This document shows, one piece after another, positions 17,278 through 25,550 of a DNA stretch of 64,000 nucleotides (the first letter of the stretch is position 1; every line of letters starts with the position of its first letter). A program made the translations under genes and the position numbers. This stretch comes from Sphingobium sp. AP49 (lineage in GTDB: Bacteria; Pseudomonadota; Alphaproteobacteria; Sphingomonadales; Sphingomonadaceae). Under the pieces are notes generated by a model. It had not been told where the DNA came from and did not search any database. It saw only the letters and a list, made by a program, of their open reading frames with translations. The DNA lies in NCBI RefSeq assembly GCF_000281715.2, contig NZ_CP124576.1, positions 4,003,001 through 4,067,000 of the forward strand. Reading direction: 5' to 3'.

Positions 17278-17829
17278 ATGATCTCTCACATCATGCTTTC
17301 GGCTGCAGCGCCGATCGCCAACTCCACAGGCATCGACTATACAGGCTATTATATCCAGCCCATCGCGGGACAGGCGATCGGGCTCGGCATCTATTGCCTG
17401 GCCACTCTCGTGGCGGTGGGCATCGCCCTCTACAAACATGCCTCGTTCAAGGATGTGCTGTCCGACAAGAGCATGCTACGCGCGATGCCCGGTGGCCTTG
17501 CCGATGACGAGAGCCTACCGACCAGCTTCAGCCGGCTGGCAGGGTTGATCGGGGTCGCCTATCTCACGGCCTTTCTATGGGGCATCGGCTTTTTCGTCCT
17601 GGCCTCCATTTGGGTGGCGCCCACCGCGATCGCGCAAGTTATTGCCGATTGCGGGCAGTTCCTGATGGCCGGATCGGCGCTGTTCGCGCCCTATGCCTTC
17701 AATCAGCTTGCGCAGATCTTCACCCCCAAGGCTGCGCCCACATCGTCGATCGTTGGTACGCCCACCCCATCGAACGGAGCCAAGCTGCGTTCCGCCGACA
17801 TTGACCGGCTTCTAACCCCGCCGGACTGA
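17278..17829 (+). CDS. Hypothetical inner membrane protein
   Basis: A 183-residue protein with about three transmembrane helices: GLGIYCLATLVAVGIALY, then LIGVAYLTAFLWGIGFFVLASIWV, then FLMAGSALFAPYAFN. A Pro/Ser-rich cytoplasmic or periplasmic tail ends DRLLTPPD. The start at 17278 is used because AAGGGAG is well spaced; an ATG 6 bases earlier is also possible. It lies 13 bases after the preceding gene and is probably in the same operon. The family is not recognised. Confidence 0.65.
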   Translation: MISHIMLSAAAPIANSTGIDYTGYYIQPIAGQAIGLGIYCLATLVAVGIALYKHASFKDVLSDKSMLRAMPGGLADDESLPTSFSRLAGLIGVAYLTAFLWGIGFFVLASIWVAPTAIAQVIADCGQFLMAGSALFAPYAFNQLAQIFTPKAAPTSSIVGTPTPSNGAKLRSADIDRLLTPPD

Positions 17830-17923
17830 ATTTCGGACCATATCCGCCCCGGCCTGTCATCCGGCACGGGAGTATGAAAGGGCAAAGATTGGCATCGGTC
17901 AGTGGTGTGCCCACGCACGATTC

Positions 17924-19099
17924 CTACGCATGGATCGGTAGAAGCTGCGCCTGCCCTTGCGGGCGCTGCCGCAACAGCGCGTTGGCACCCAGTAGCGGAC
18001 GCAGGGCGGCACTGTCGGACTGGCCCAGGGGTTCCACCTGCAACACACCCTGGCGGCTCCAGCCCATATGCGCGAACCGCACATGCTCGTGGCCAGCGAC
18101 AACCGGCACGTCGGGCATCGCGACATCGATCCAGTCCGGCTGGGCAGGCAGGCCCTGCAATGCGCGTAGAGCCGGCACGACGAACAATTCCAGCGCGACC
18201 AAAGCCGCGACCGGATTGCCCGGTAATCCGAACAGGAAGCACCCCCTGGCGAGCCGTCCGAACCAGAAGGGCTTCCCCGGCCGCATGCCAACATGGGGCA
18301 CCAATACTGACAGGCCGGCATCCGACAGAGCCGCGCGTACCCGGTCGTGCCGGCCACCGGATGCGCCCCCCACGACGAGGAACAGGGCCGCATCCGACGC
18401 GGCTATGCGATCGGCGATATCGCCATCGTCGTCCCGGGCGATGCCAAGATGCGTGGCCTGCGCGCCGAGTTGGGTCAATCGCGCCTGCAATGCGGGGGAC
18501 AGGGCGTCATGATTGCCAAAAGCGTCGGGCGCCACGCCGACCGGGGTAATTTCATCACCGGTAGCCAGGATGGCTACTTGTGGTCGTTGCCAGACCGCCA
18601 GCCGATCGATCCCCGAGGCAGCCATACGCGCAAGATCGAGCGGATCAAGCCGCTTGCCCGCCGGCACGAGTAGGTCGCCGGCGTGGAAATCACACCCCCG
18701 CGGCCGAATATCGCGGCCCGATCGACAATCCTCCACCTGCAACATCTGCCCCGCAATCCGGCCCCGCTCGCGCCGCACCAGCGCCGTTGCACCGGCAGGC
18801 ATCGGCGCGCCGGTAGAGATGCGCACGGCCTGCCCGGGCGCAAGCCTGTCGGCAAAGCCCCATCCCGCCCGGCTTTCGCCGACGATGTGATAGGCAGCGC
18901 CGGCGCCGGCACAGATCGCCCAACCATCCATCGCCGCCGCATCGAAGCGGGGCTGGGCGGCCGTGGCGAAAACCGCCGCCGCCGTGCAGCGGCCGGCCGC
19001 AGCGTCGAGCATCACCATTTCATGCGCGTTCGTTCCGGCGATGGTGCTGAGAATCAGGCCTTCGGCATCGTCGATCGAAAAGGCGGGAAGCGCGGTCAT
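17924..19099 (-). CDS. moeA: Molybdopterin molybdenumtransferase MoeA
   Basis: Cytoplasmic enzyme of 391 residues that inserts molybdate into adenylated molybdopterin, the last step of molybdenum cofactor synthesis. Family motifs in order: FDAAAMDGWAI, VRISTGAPMPAGATALVR, VAILATGDEI, then the MoCF-type LFLVVGGASGGRHDRVRAAL and FGLPGNPVAAL. It is the last gene of the nirB-nirD-nasA-cobA-moeA run and overlaps cobA by 4 bases. A copy here makes sense because NasA needs the cofactor. The motif GGASGG differs from the more common GG(V/T)SVG. Confidence 0.9.
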   Translation of the reverse strand: MTALPAFSIDDAEGLILSTIAGTNAHEMVMLDAAAGRCTAAAVFATAAQPRFDAAAMDGWAICAGAGAAYHIVGESRAGWGFADRLAPGQAVRISTGAPMPAGATALVRRERGRIAGQMLQVEDCRSGRDIRPRGCDFHAGDLLVPAGKRLDPLDLARMAASGIDRLAVWQRPQVAILATGDEITPVGVAPDAFGNHDALSPALQARLTQLGAQATHLGIARDDDGDIADRIAASDAALFLVVGGASGGRHDRVRAALSDAGLSVLVPHVGMRPGKPFWFGRLARGCFLFGLPGNPVAALVALELFVVPALRALQGLPAQPDWIDVAMPDVPVVAGHEHVRFAHMGWSRQGVLQVEPLGQSDSAALRPLLGANALLRQRPQGQAQLLPIHA

Positions 19100-19881
19100 G
19101 CCGGAATCCCATCGGCACGGCTAAGAGCCGGCGCCTGGCCTGCAGGCGGCGCCACTGCCTCACCGATCAGCAACAGGGTCGGATCTTCGTCGCTGATCGC
19201 CCGCACCAGGAAGGCAAGCGCCCCGAGCTTACCCCGGATCAGCCTTTCGTTAGGCAAGGAGACATTGACGGCAACCAGAACGGGTGTGTCGGGATCGCGA
19301 CCGGCCAGAATCAGGGAGCGGCTGATTTCACCGGCAGCGGCGCGTCCCATATAGATACCGAGGGTGCTGCCTGCGCTGGCAAGACTATTCCAATCGAGTT
19401 GGAGCGGCTCACCGGCCCGCAGATGGGCGGTCACCAGCGTCAGTCCGCGCGAAATCCCGCGCAGGGTGAGCGATGCGCGCCCACTGGCGGCCGCCGCGCT
19501 GGCGGTCGTTACGCCAGGGCAGATACTGACCCGGATTCCATTGGCGGTGAGGTGCGCCATCTCCTCCGCAGAGCGACCGAAGACCGAGGGATCGCCTCCC
19601 TTGAGCCGTACGACACGCTGGCCGGCCCTGGCCGCCGCGAGCAGCAGATCATTAATGCCATTCTGCGGCTTGCTATGGCGACCGGACCGCTTGCCGACGC
19701 CCACGCGCTCGACACCGGCGGGAATGAGATCAACTATGCCGGGGCCGACTAGCGCGTCGTAGAAGATGATATCTGCCGATCGGATCAATTGCTCGGCCTT
19801 GCGCGTCAGCAGATCGGGATCGCCCGGGCCGGCCCCCACCAGCCACACTTCACCCGAGGCAATGAGTTCATTCGGCAGCAT
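19096..19881 (-). CDS. cobA: Uroporphyrinogen-III C-methyltransferase (SUMT)
   Basis: Cytoplasmic SAM-dependent methyltransferase of 261 residues that makes precorrin-2, the precursor of siroheme (and cobalamin). Motifs: VWLVGAGPGDPDLLTRKA at the N-terminus, VRLKGGDPSVFGRSAEE, PGVTTASAAAA and TLGIYMG. The start at 19881 gives a normal-length protein; the open frame upstream lies inside nasA. It overlaps the end of nasA by 14 bases and moeA by 4 bases. It supplies siroheme for NirB. The dehydrogenase/ferrochelatase steps are not encoded in this window. Confidence 0.9.
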   Translation of the reverse strand: MLPNELIASGEVWLVGAGPGDPDLLTRKAEQLIRSADIIFYDALVGPGIVDLIPAGVERVGVGKRSGRHSKPQNGINDLLLAAARAGQRVVRLKGGDPSVFGRSAEEMAHLTANGIRVSICPGVTTASAAAASGRASLTLRGISRGLTLVTAHLRAGEPLQLDWNSLASAGSTLGIYMGRAAAGEISRSLILAGRDPDTPVLVAVNVSLPNERLIRGKLGALAFLVRAISDEDPTLLLIGEAVAPPAGQAPALSRADGIPA

Positions 19882-22480
19882 GCGGGGTCTCCTGGCGAGC
19901 CTGGTCGAGAATCTTGGCAAGCGCGGGGCGGCACGATCCACAATTGGTGCCGGCCCCCAAGGCGGCGCCGATCGCCGGCACGTCAACCAGATTCTGGTCG
20001 CGGATGGCCGTAACGATCTGGTTGAGACCGATATCGAAGCAGATGCAAATAGTCGCGCCTTTGTCGGGCTGGCTACCCGGACCGCGCGCCGCCAGCACCG
20101 TTGCGCCTACCGCTGCCGCCTCAAGCTGGCCGATCAGCCAGTCGCGCGAGGGCAGCAGGCCGGTCCGTGTAACAAACAGCACACCCGCCAGCCGACCATC
20201 GCGCAGGATGGCCACACGGCGGCTACCGCGCGTCGTGTCGATCGCCTCGACCCGATCGCCCCGGGGCAAGCAGGCCTCCAGCCGCGCGGCATCGCCATTG
20301 CCCGCCAGTTCATAAAGCGCCCCGCCCGCAACGGTCACCCGCGTCGACCAGAGGCAAGGCGGCTGGACAGGATCATGACCACGCAGGATCAGAAAGCCCC
20401 TCCATTCGGTCGCGACCTTCTCTACGCGTGCGGGGGTCGACTTGAAGCCTGGCTGACCTGAATGGGGGTCAACCAGCGGACGTGGCAGCAGGCCTGTACG
20501 GCCGCCATTGCTGATCTGGTCGGTCCAGTGGATCGGGGCGAAGATTTCTCCGACCCGCTGCCCATCGCTGATCGCCACACGGAACAGGCTGGCCCCCTGG
20601 GCGGTCGAGACGCGGGCCAAGTCGCGGTCCGCCAGGCCTAGCGCCTGCGCATCATCGGCATGGATCTCGACCAGCGGCTCCTCGCGATGGCGAGCGAGCT
20701 TGGGTGCCAGACCCGTACGGGTCATCGTATGCCACTGATCGCGATAGCGACCGGTGTTGAGTGTCATCGGCCAGTCGCGCAGCGGTCCCTGAACATCCAT
20801 CTGCCTGGTCAGCACCAGCCGCGCCTTGCCATCGACGGTCGGGAAACGACCATCGGCGAAGGGTGTGCCCCCCCAACGGAACGGCATCATGGCGTCATAG
20901 GCATCATTGCCGATCGCCGCCCAGGCGCGCAGATCGAGCAGGCGGCTTCCATTATTCCGGTAGGCGGTCAGGCGGGCATGTTCGCGCCAGATGTCGGCCG
21001 GGCGATCATAGGAGAAGGCGCTCTTCCATCCCATGCGCCGGGCGACCTCCTTGACGATCCACCAGTCCGGCCGCGCCTCGCCCGGCAAGGACAGGAACGG
21101 GCGCTGGCGGCTGATGGTGCGGTCCGAATTGGTGACGGTACCGTCCTTTTCGCCCCAGCCGGCCGCCGGCAGACGGATATGGGCATGGACGCTGGTGTCG
21201 GTGTCGGCGATGATGTCCGACACCACAACGAAGGGACAAGCCACCAGCGCCGCACGAACCCGCCCGGCATCCGGTAGCGAGACAGCCGGGTTGGTCGCCA
21301 TCACCCACAACGCCTTGATGCGCCCCTCGTCGATCGCGCGAAACAGATCGACGGCCTTCAAACCGGGCTTGGTCGCCATGTGCGGCGCTGCCCAGAAACG
21401 CCCAACCCGCGCCACATTGTCCGGTGCGAAATCCATGTGCGCGGCCAGTGTCGAAGCCAGGCCGCCAACTTCGCGTCCACCCATTGCATTGGGCTGGCCG
21501 GTAATCGAGAAAGGCGCTGCGCCCGGCTTGCCGATCCGGCCAGTGGCAAGATGGACGTTGATGATCGCATTGACCTGATCGGTGCCACGGATCGACTGGT
21601 TGATACCCTGGCTGAAGAGGGTAACGGTGCGTGGCGTCGCGGCGAACAGCTCATAGAATTGCTGGAGCTGGGCGGGTGCGACATCGCAGGTCTTCGCCGT
21701 CGTCCAGAGATCATGGCCGGTTCGGACATGATCCCAAAAATCGTCGGGCGCGGTCACATGATCGGCAAGAAAGGCCCGATCAACGATTCCCTGAGCATCG
21801 CACCAGGCAAGCAGCCCCGTCATCAATGCGACGTCGGTCCCGGGCTTGACGGCCAGGTGCAGGTCGGCCCCCTCGCAGGTTTCAGTACGTCGCGGATCGA
21901 TCACCACCAGCTTCGTCCCCCGTGCGCCACGTGCCGCCTGGATGCGCTGATAGACGATCGGATGACACCAGGCGGTGTTGGAGCCGACCAGAACAATCAA
22001 GTCCGCCTCATCGAGATCAGCATAGCTGGCAGGCACCACATCCTCGCCGAATGCTCGATTATGACCGGCCACCGCACTCGACATGCAAAGCCGCGAATTG
22101 GTGTCGATATTGGCCGAGCCGATGAACCCCTTCATCAACTTGTTGGCGACATAATAATCCTCGGTCAGCAACTGGCCCGAGACATAGAAGGCGACGCTGT
22201 CTGGGCCATGGCGATCGATCGTCTCGCGAAAGCGCTTTGCCACCAGGTCGAGGGCCTTGTCCCAGCTGGACCGGCGTTTGCCGATCATCGGATGCAACAG
22301 GCGTCCGGTAAGCCCTACCGTCTCACCCAGATGCGTGCCCTTGGAACACAGCCGCCCGGCATTGGCCGGATGGCTCGCATCGCCGCGGATATCGACCGAC
22401 CGGCTGCCCGTCGGCGTCGCCACGATACCGCAGCCGACACCGCAATAGGCGCAGGTAGTGCGGATCGCGACGTCGCTCAC
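19868..22480 (-). CDS. nasA: Assimilatory nitrate reductase catalytic subunit
   Basis: Molybdopterin oxidoreductase of 870 residues reducing nitrate to nitrite in the cytoplasm. An N-terminal [4Fe-4S] site is formed by Cys10, Cys13 and Cys17 (TTCAYCGVGC) and a later Cys in RLCSKG. The Mo-bisMGD domains follow (NSRLCMSSAVAGH with a candidate Mo-ligand Cys, VGSNTAWCHP, GQPNAMGGREVGGL). A C-terminal BFD-like [2Fe-2S] domain is present (CICFDIGLNQI ... NCGSCRPAL), as in many NasA proteins. Translation most likely starts at GTG 22480, whose GTGA overlaps the nirD stop by 4 bases. No signal peptide, which supports an assimilatory rather than a periplasmic enzyme. Confidence 0.92.
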   Translation of the reverse strand: MSDVAIRTTCAYCGVGCGIVATPTGSRSVDIRGDASHPANAGRLCSKGTHLGETVGLTGRLLHPMIGKRRSSWDKALDLVAKRFRETIDRHGPDSVAFYVSGQLLTEDYYVANKLMKGFIGSANIDTNSRLCMSSAVAGHNRAFGEDVVPASYADLDEADLIVLVGSNTAWCHPIVYQRIQAARGARGTKLVVIDPRRTETCEGADLHLAVKPGTDVALMTGLLAWCDAQGIVDRAFLADHVTAPDDFWDHVRTGHDLWTTAKTCDVAPAQLQQFYELFAATPRTVTLFSQGINQSIRGTDQVNAIINVHLATGRIGKPGAAPFSITGQPNAMGGREVGGLASTLAAHMDFAPDNVARVGRFWAAPHMATKPGLKAVDLFRAIDEGRIKALWVMATNPAVSLPDAGRVRAALVACPFVVVSDIIADTDTSVHAHIRLPAAGWGEKDGTVTNSDRTISRQRPFLSLPGEARPDWWIVKEVARRMGWKSAFSYDRPADIWREHARLTAYRNNGSRLLDLRAWAAIGNDAYDAMMPFRWGGTPFADGRFPTVDGKARLVLTRQMDVQGPLRDWPMTLNTGRYRDQWHTMTRTGLAPKLARHREEPLVEIHADDAQALGLADRDLARVSTAQGASLFRVAISDGQRVGEIFAPIHWTDQISNGGRTGLLPRPLVDPHSGQPGFKSTPARVEKVATEWRGFLILRGHDPVQPPCLWSTRVTVAGGALYELAGNGDAARLEACLPRGDRVEAIDTTRGSRRVAILRDGRLAGVLFVTRTGLLPSRDWLIGQLEAAAVGATVLAARGPGSQPDKGATICICFDIGLNQIVTAIRDQNLVDVPAIGAALGAGTNCGSCRPALAKILDQARQETPHAAE

Positions 22481-22818
22481 GCCGCACGCTGCCCCATAAC
22501 CGCCGAACGCAACAGAAAGATGCGCCCGGCGTCGACCTTGAGCGGGATGACCGGGACGCACCCCTTGTCTTCACCCAGGGCCTCGCCCGTCTTGAGCGAT
22601 ATGTGCCAGTTGTGCAGCGGACAAGTGACGACGCCGCCGTGCACGATGCCTTGAGAAAGCGGTCCATGCTTATGTGGACAGCGATTGACCAGTGCGTGGA
22701 ATTCACCGGACTGGGTTCGGAAGATAGCGATCTCTTCCCCGCCTCGCACCGGCAGAGTGCGCGCATTGCCAGCGCTGATCTGATCCACCGGACCAATGTC
22801 GAGCCATTCTCCGATCAT
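22477..22818 (-). CDS. nirD: Nitrite reductase (NAD(P)H) small subunit
   Basis: Rieske-fold small subunit of assimilatory nitrite reductase, 113 residues. Unlike E. coli NirD, which as far as I recall lacks the iron-sulfur ligands, this protein keeps Cys47-x-His49 (CPHKHGPL) and Cys66-x2-His69 (CPLHNW), so it probably binds a [2Fe-2S] cluster. It overlaps nirB and nasA by 4 bases each, so the three are translationally coupled. It acts with NirB in the cytoplasm. Confidence 0.92.
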   Translation of the reverse strand: MIGEWLDIGPVDQISAGNARTLPVRGGEEIAIFRTQSGEFHALVNRCPHKHGPLSQGIVHGGVVTCPLHNWHISLKTGEALGEDKGCVPVIPLKVDAGRIFLLRSAVMGQRAA

Positions 22819-25343
22819 CCTACAATCTCCATCGGGCGTACTTCGGCGATATGCTGGTGCAATTCGGCATGGGCGCCGGCGGCACGCTCGGCCCAGGGAT
22901 CGTCCTGACTAAAGCTCTGCGCATACAGGAAGCGCGCGCGCAGTGCCTCGCGACCGGCATCATCGGCGACGATGCGATCCCTGACATAGTCAACGCCGAC
23001 CCGCACGATCCAGGGCGCTGTCCGTTCCAGATAGCGCGCCTCTTCGCGGTAGAGCTGGATGAAGGCGGCACAATAATCGAGCGCCTCCTGTTCGGTCGCA
23101 ACCTTGCACAGCAGGTCGGTGGGCCGGACATGGATGCCGCCGTTGCCGCCAACATGCAGTTCATAGCCGCTGTCGACGCACACCACGCCGAAATCCTTGA
23201 TCGTTGCCTCCGCACAGTTGCGTGGGCAACCCGAGGCAGCGATCTTGAACTTGTGCGGCATCCACGATCCCCAGGTCATCCGCTCGATCCTCACACCAAG
23301 GCCAGTCGAATCCTGGGTACCGAAACGGCACCATTCACTGCCGACGCAGGTTTTCACCGTTCGCAGCGACTTGCCATAGGCGTGGCCGGAAACCATGCCA
23401 GCGGCATTCAGGTCTGCCCAGACGGCAGGCAAATCCTCCTTCCGGATGCCGAAGATATCGAGCCGTTGCCCGCCGGTGACCTTCACCATAGGCGCATCAT
23501 ATTTCTCGACCACGTCCGCGATGGCCCGCAATTCGCGCGGGTTGGTAAGGCCACCCCACATGCGTGGCACCACCGAATAGGTGCCGTCCTTCTGGATATT
23601 GGCGTGCATGCGTTCATTGACGAAGCGGCTCTGCTGGTCATCGACATAGTCGCCGGGCAAAGCGCAGAGCAGATAATAGTTGAGCGCCGGGCGGCAGGAA
23701 GCACAGCCATCCGGGGTCAACCAATGAAGCTTCTGCATCACTTCGGGGATCGAGCGCATACCTTGCGCGACGATTTCGCGCCGCACATCATCATGACCAA
23801 AACTGGTACATTTGCAGAGCGTCTTGGGGCCGGATTGCACCGCCTCACCCAGAGTGGCCGCCAGAATTGTCTCGACCAGGCCGGTACAACTGCCGCAGCT
23901 GGCTGATGCCTTGCACGCGCCTCGGACGGCGTCGAGACTGCAGGCACCAGCTTCGATGCAGGCGACGACCTGTCCCTTGCTGACGCCGTTGCAGCCGCAA
24001 ATCTCGGTATCGTCCGAGAGTGCTGCAACGGCCGCCTTAGGGTCCAGCGCGCCTCCTCCCGAGGCGAAGGCCTGACCGAAGATAAGCAGGTCGCGAATAT
24101 CGCTGACATCCTCGCCCTTTTTCAAGAGGTCGAAATACCAACCGCCATCGACAGTATCGCCGTAGAGTACAGCCCCGATCAGCCGGTCGCCCTTGACGAC
24201 AACGCGCTTGTAAACGCCCCGTGCTGCATCGCGCAGGACGATGTCCTCACACCCTTCCCCGCCGGAAAAATCCCCGGCAGAAAAAACGTCGAGCCCCGCG
24301 ACCTTGAGTTTGGTCGAGGTCACCGACCCCCTATAGCCGCTGTGTTGGTCGGTAAGACCGTCGGCAAGACTGCGACACATGTCCCATAAAGGCGCTACCA
24401 GGCCATAGACATTGCCATCATGTTCGACGCATTCGCCCACGGCCAGAACGGCCGGGTCGCTGGTGACCATATGGTCGTCGACCTTGATACCGCGCCCGAC
24501 ATCCAGCCCCGCCTCACGGGCGAGCGTGACCGAGGGCCGGATACCCACGGCCATCACGACCAGACTGGCGGGAATGTCGCGCCCATCTTTCAGGCGCACC
24601 CCCTCGACCTTGCCTTCGCCATAGATTTCGGCCGTGTCCGCGCCAGTCAAAATGGTTTGGCCACGGCCTTCCAGCGCACTCTTCAGCAGCCAGGCAGCGG
24701 CCTCGTCCAATTGCCGCTCCATCAGCGTCGGCATGATGTGCAGCACCGTTACCTTCATGCCACGCAGGGTCAGGCCGTGAGCAGCCTCCAGCCCCAGCAG
24801 GCCGCCGCCGATCACCACGGCGCTGCCGCCGCCCAGGGCCTTGCCTGCTTCGGCCGCTGCCAGCATCGTGTCGACATCCTGCATGTCGCGGAAACTGATG
24901 ACGCCGGGCAGATCCTTGCCGGGAACCGGGATGATGAAAGGATCGGATCCGGTTGCGATCAGCAGCCTGTCATAACTGACGGTACGGCTGCTGCGTGCAG
25001 TAACGGTCTTGGCGGCGCGATCGATCGTGATGATGGGATCGCCCACGACCAGTTCGATGTCATTGTCTTCATACCAGGCGCGTGGATTAATGACGATGTC
25101 TTCAAACGTCTTTTCCCCGGCGAGGACGGGCGAGAGCATGATGCGGTTGTAGTTCACATGCGGTTCGGCGCCAAAAATGGTGACGCGATAGCGTCCCGCA
25201 TCGCGCGCCAGCAGTTCTTCGACCGCGCGGCATCCGGCCATGCCATTGCCCACCACCACCAGATGTTCACGCGGCGCATCGACAGAAGGAAATGCCTCTC
25301 CTTCGCCGCCTGCCGCCGGTTCAATCCCGTCCTGAAACTCCAT
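22815..25343 (-). CDS. nirB: Nitrite reductase (NAD(P)H) large subunit
   Basis: Cytoplasmic siroheme nitrite reductase of 842 residues, reducing nitrite to ammonium. An N-terminal FAD-binding fold (LVVVGNGMAGCRAVEEL) and NAD-binding fold (SAVVIGGGLLGLEAAHGL) are followed by two BFD-like [2Fe-2S] domains (CGCNGVSKG, CGSCTGL). The C-terminal siroheme/[4Fe-4S] domain has the ligand pattern TCVGSEWCRFG ... SGCPRNCAEA. The start at 25343 begins MEFQDG; a GTG frame to 25391 would run through the terminator hairpin and is rejected. First gene of nirB-nirD-nasA-cobA-moeA, controlled by the leader RNA upstream. Confidence 0.92.
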   Translation of the reverse strand: MEFQDGIEPAAGGEGEAFPSVDAPREHLVVVGNGMAGCRAVEELLARDAGRYRVTIFGAEPHVNYNRIMLSPVLAGEKTFEDIVINPRAWYEDNDIELVVGDPIITIDRAAKTVTARSSRTVSYDRLLIATGSDPFIIPVPGKDLPGVISFRDMQDVDTMLAAAEAGKALGGGSAVVIGGGLLGLEAAHGLTLRGMKVTVLHIMPTLMERQLDEAAAWLLKSALEGRGQTILTGADTAEIYGEGKVEGVRLKDGRDIPASLVVMAVGIRPSVTLAREAGLDVGRGIKVDDHMVTSDPAVLAVGECVEHDGNVYGLVAPLWDMCRSLADGLTDQHSGYRGSVTSTKLKVAGLDVFSAGDFSGGEGCEDIVLRDAARGVYKRVVVKGDRLIGAVLYGDTVDGGWYFDLLKKGEDVSDIRDLLIFGQAFASGGGALDPKAAVAALSDDTEICGCNGVSKGQVVACIEAGACSLDAVRGACKASASCGSCTGLVETILAATLGEAVQSGPKTLCKCTSFGHDDVRREIVAQGMRSIPEVMQKLHWLTPDGCASCRPALNYYLLCALPGDYVDDQQSRFVNERMHANIQKDGTYSVVPRMWGGLTNPRELRAIADVVEKYDAPMVKVTGGQRLDIFGIRKEDLPAVWADLNAAGMVSGHAYGKSLRTVKTCVGSEWCRFGTQDSTGLGVRIERMTWGSWMPHKFKIAASGCPRNCAEATIKDFGVVCVDSGYELHVGGNGGIHVRPTDLLCKVATEQEALDYCAAFIQLYREEARYLERTAPWIVRVGVDYVRDRIVADDAGREALRARFLYAQSFSQDDPWAERAAGAHAELHQHIAEVRPMEIVG

Positions 25344-25356
25344 CCCCGTGACTCCA

Positions 25357-25416
25357 GAAAAGAAAAAAGCCGCCATCCTGACCGCCGGCACAGAGACCGG
25401 GAGTCAGGATGGCGGC
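25357..25416 (-). terminator. nirB leader terminator
   Basis: Intrinsic terminator in the nirB 5' leader. The 14-base arms (25403-25416 and 25369-25382) are perfect complements of GCCGCCATCCTGAC, with a loop that can itself fold, followed by a T-rich tract (TTTTTTCTTTTC). It ends only 13 bases before the nirB start, so it is an attenuator. Its 5' arm is shared with ANTAR hairpin P2. Confidence 0.88.
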
Positions 25417-25456
25417 TTTGCCATCATATGGGCCTTGCCGGTCCTACCCTGGACCG
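25408..25456 (-). promoter_or_regulatory. ANTAR (NasT) target RNA in nirB leader: hairpins P1 and P2
   Basis: P1 (25439-25456) has stem GGTCC/GGACC and hexaloop AGGGTA. P2 (25408-25425) has stem GATGGC/GCCATC and hexaloop AAAGCC. Both loops have A at position 1 and G at position 4, the signature of RNA bound by ANTAR-domain antiterminators. P2 uses the 5' arm of the terminator, so forming P2 must block termination. The linker is about 13 bases. NasT, encoded at 29503, is the expected ligand. Confidence 0.82.
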
Positions 25457-25497
25457 CCGCAGCTATGTGAGCGGGACATCCTTGCCCCTTGCAGTGC

Positions 25498-25526
25498 AGC
25501 ATAAGGAGGATCGCCCGATCACTCAA
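25498..25526 (-). promoter_or_regulatory. Putative sigma-70 promoter of nirB
   Basis: On the minus strand TTGAGT (25521-25526) and TATGCT (25498-25503) are 17 bases apart, which would start transcription near 25490 and place both ANTAR hairpins in the leader. The -35 region lies inside an imperfect inverted repeat (GGAGGATCGC ... GCGATTCCTCC) that could bind a regulator. Confidence 0.5.
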
Positions 25527-25550
25527 GCGATTCCTCCCATGGCTTTTCAA

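Noticed and set aside
22481..22561. Longer nasA start at 22561
   Set aside because: The extension lies wholly inside nirD in another frame; GTG 22480 gives the usual 4-base overlap and a normal iron-sulfur N-terminus.
25344..25391. Longer nirB start at GTG 25391
   Set aside because: It would translate through the terminator hairpin, and the extra residues do not belong to the NirB N-terminus; MEFQDG at 25343 precedes the FAD-binding fold normally.
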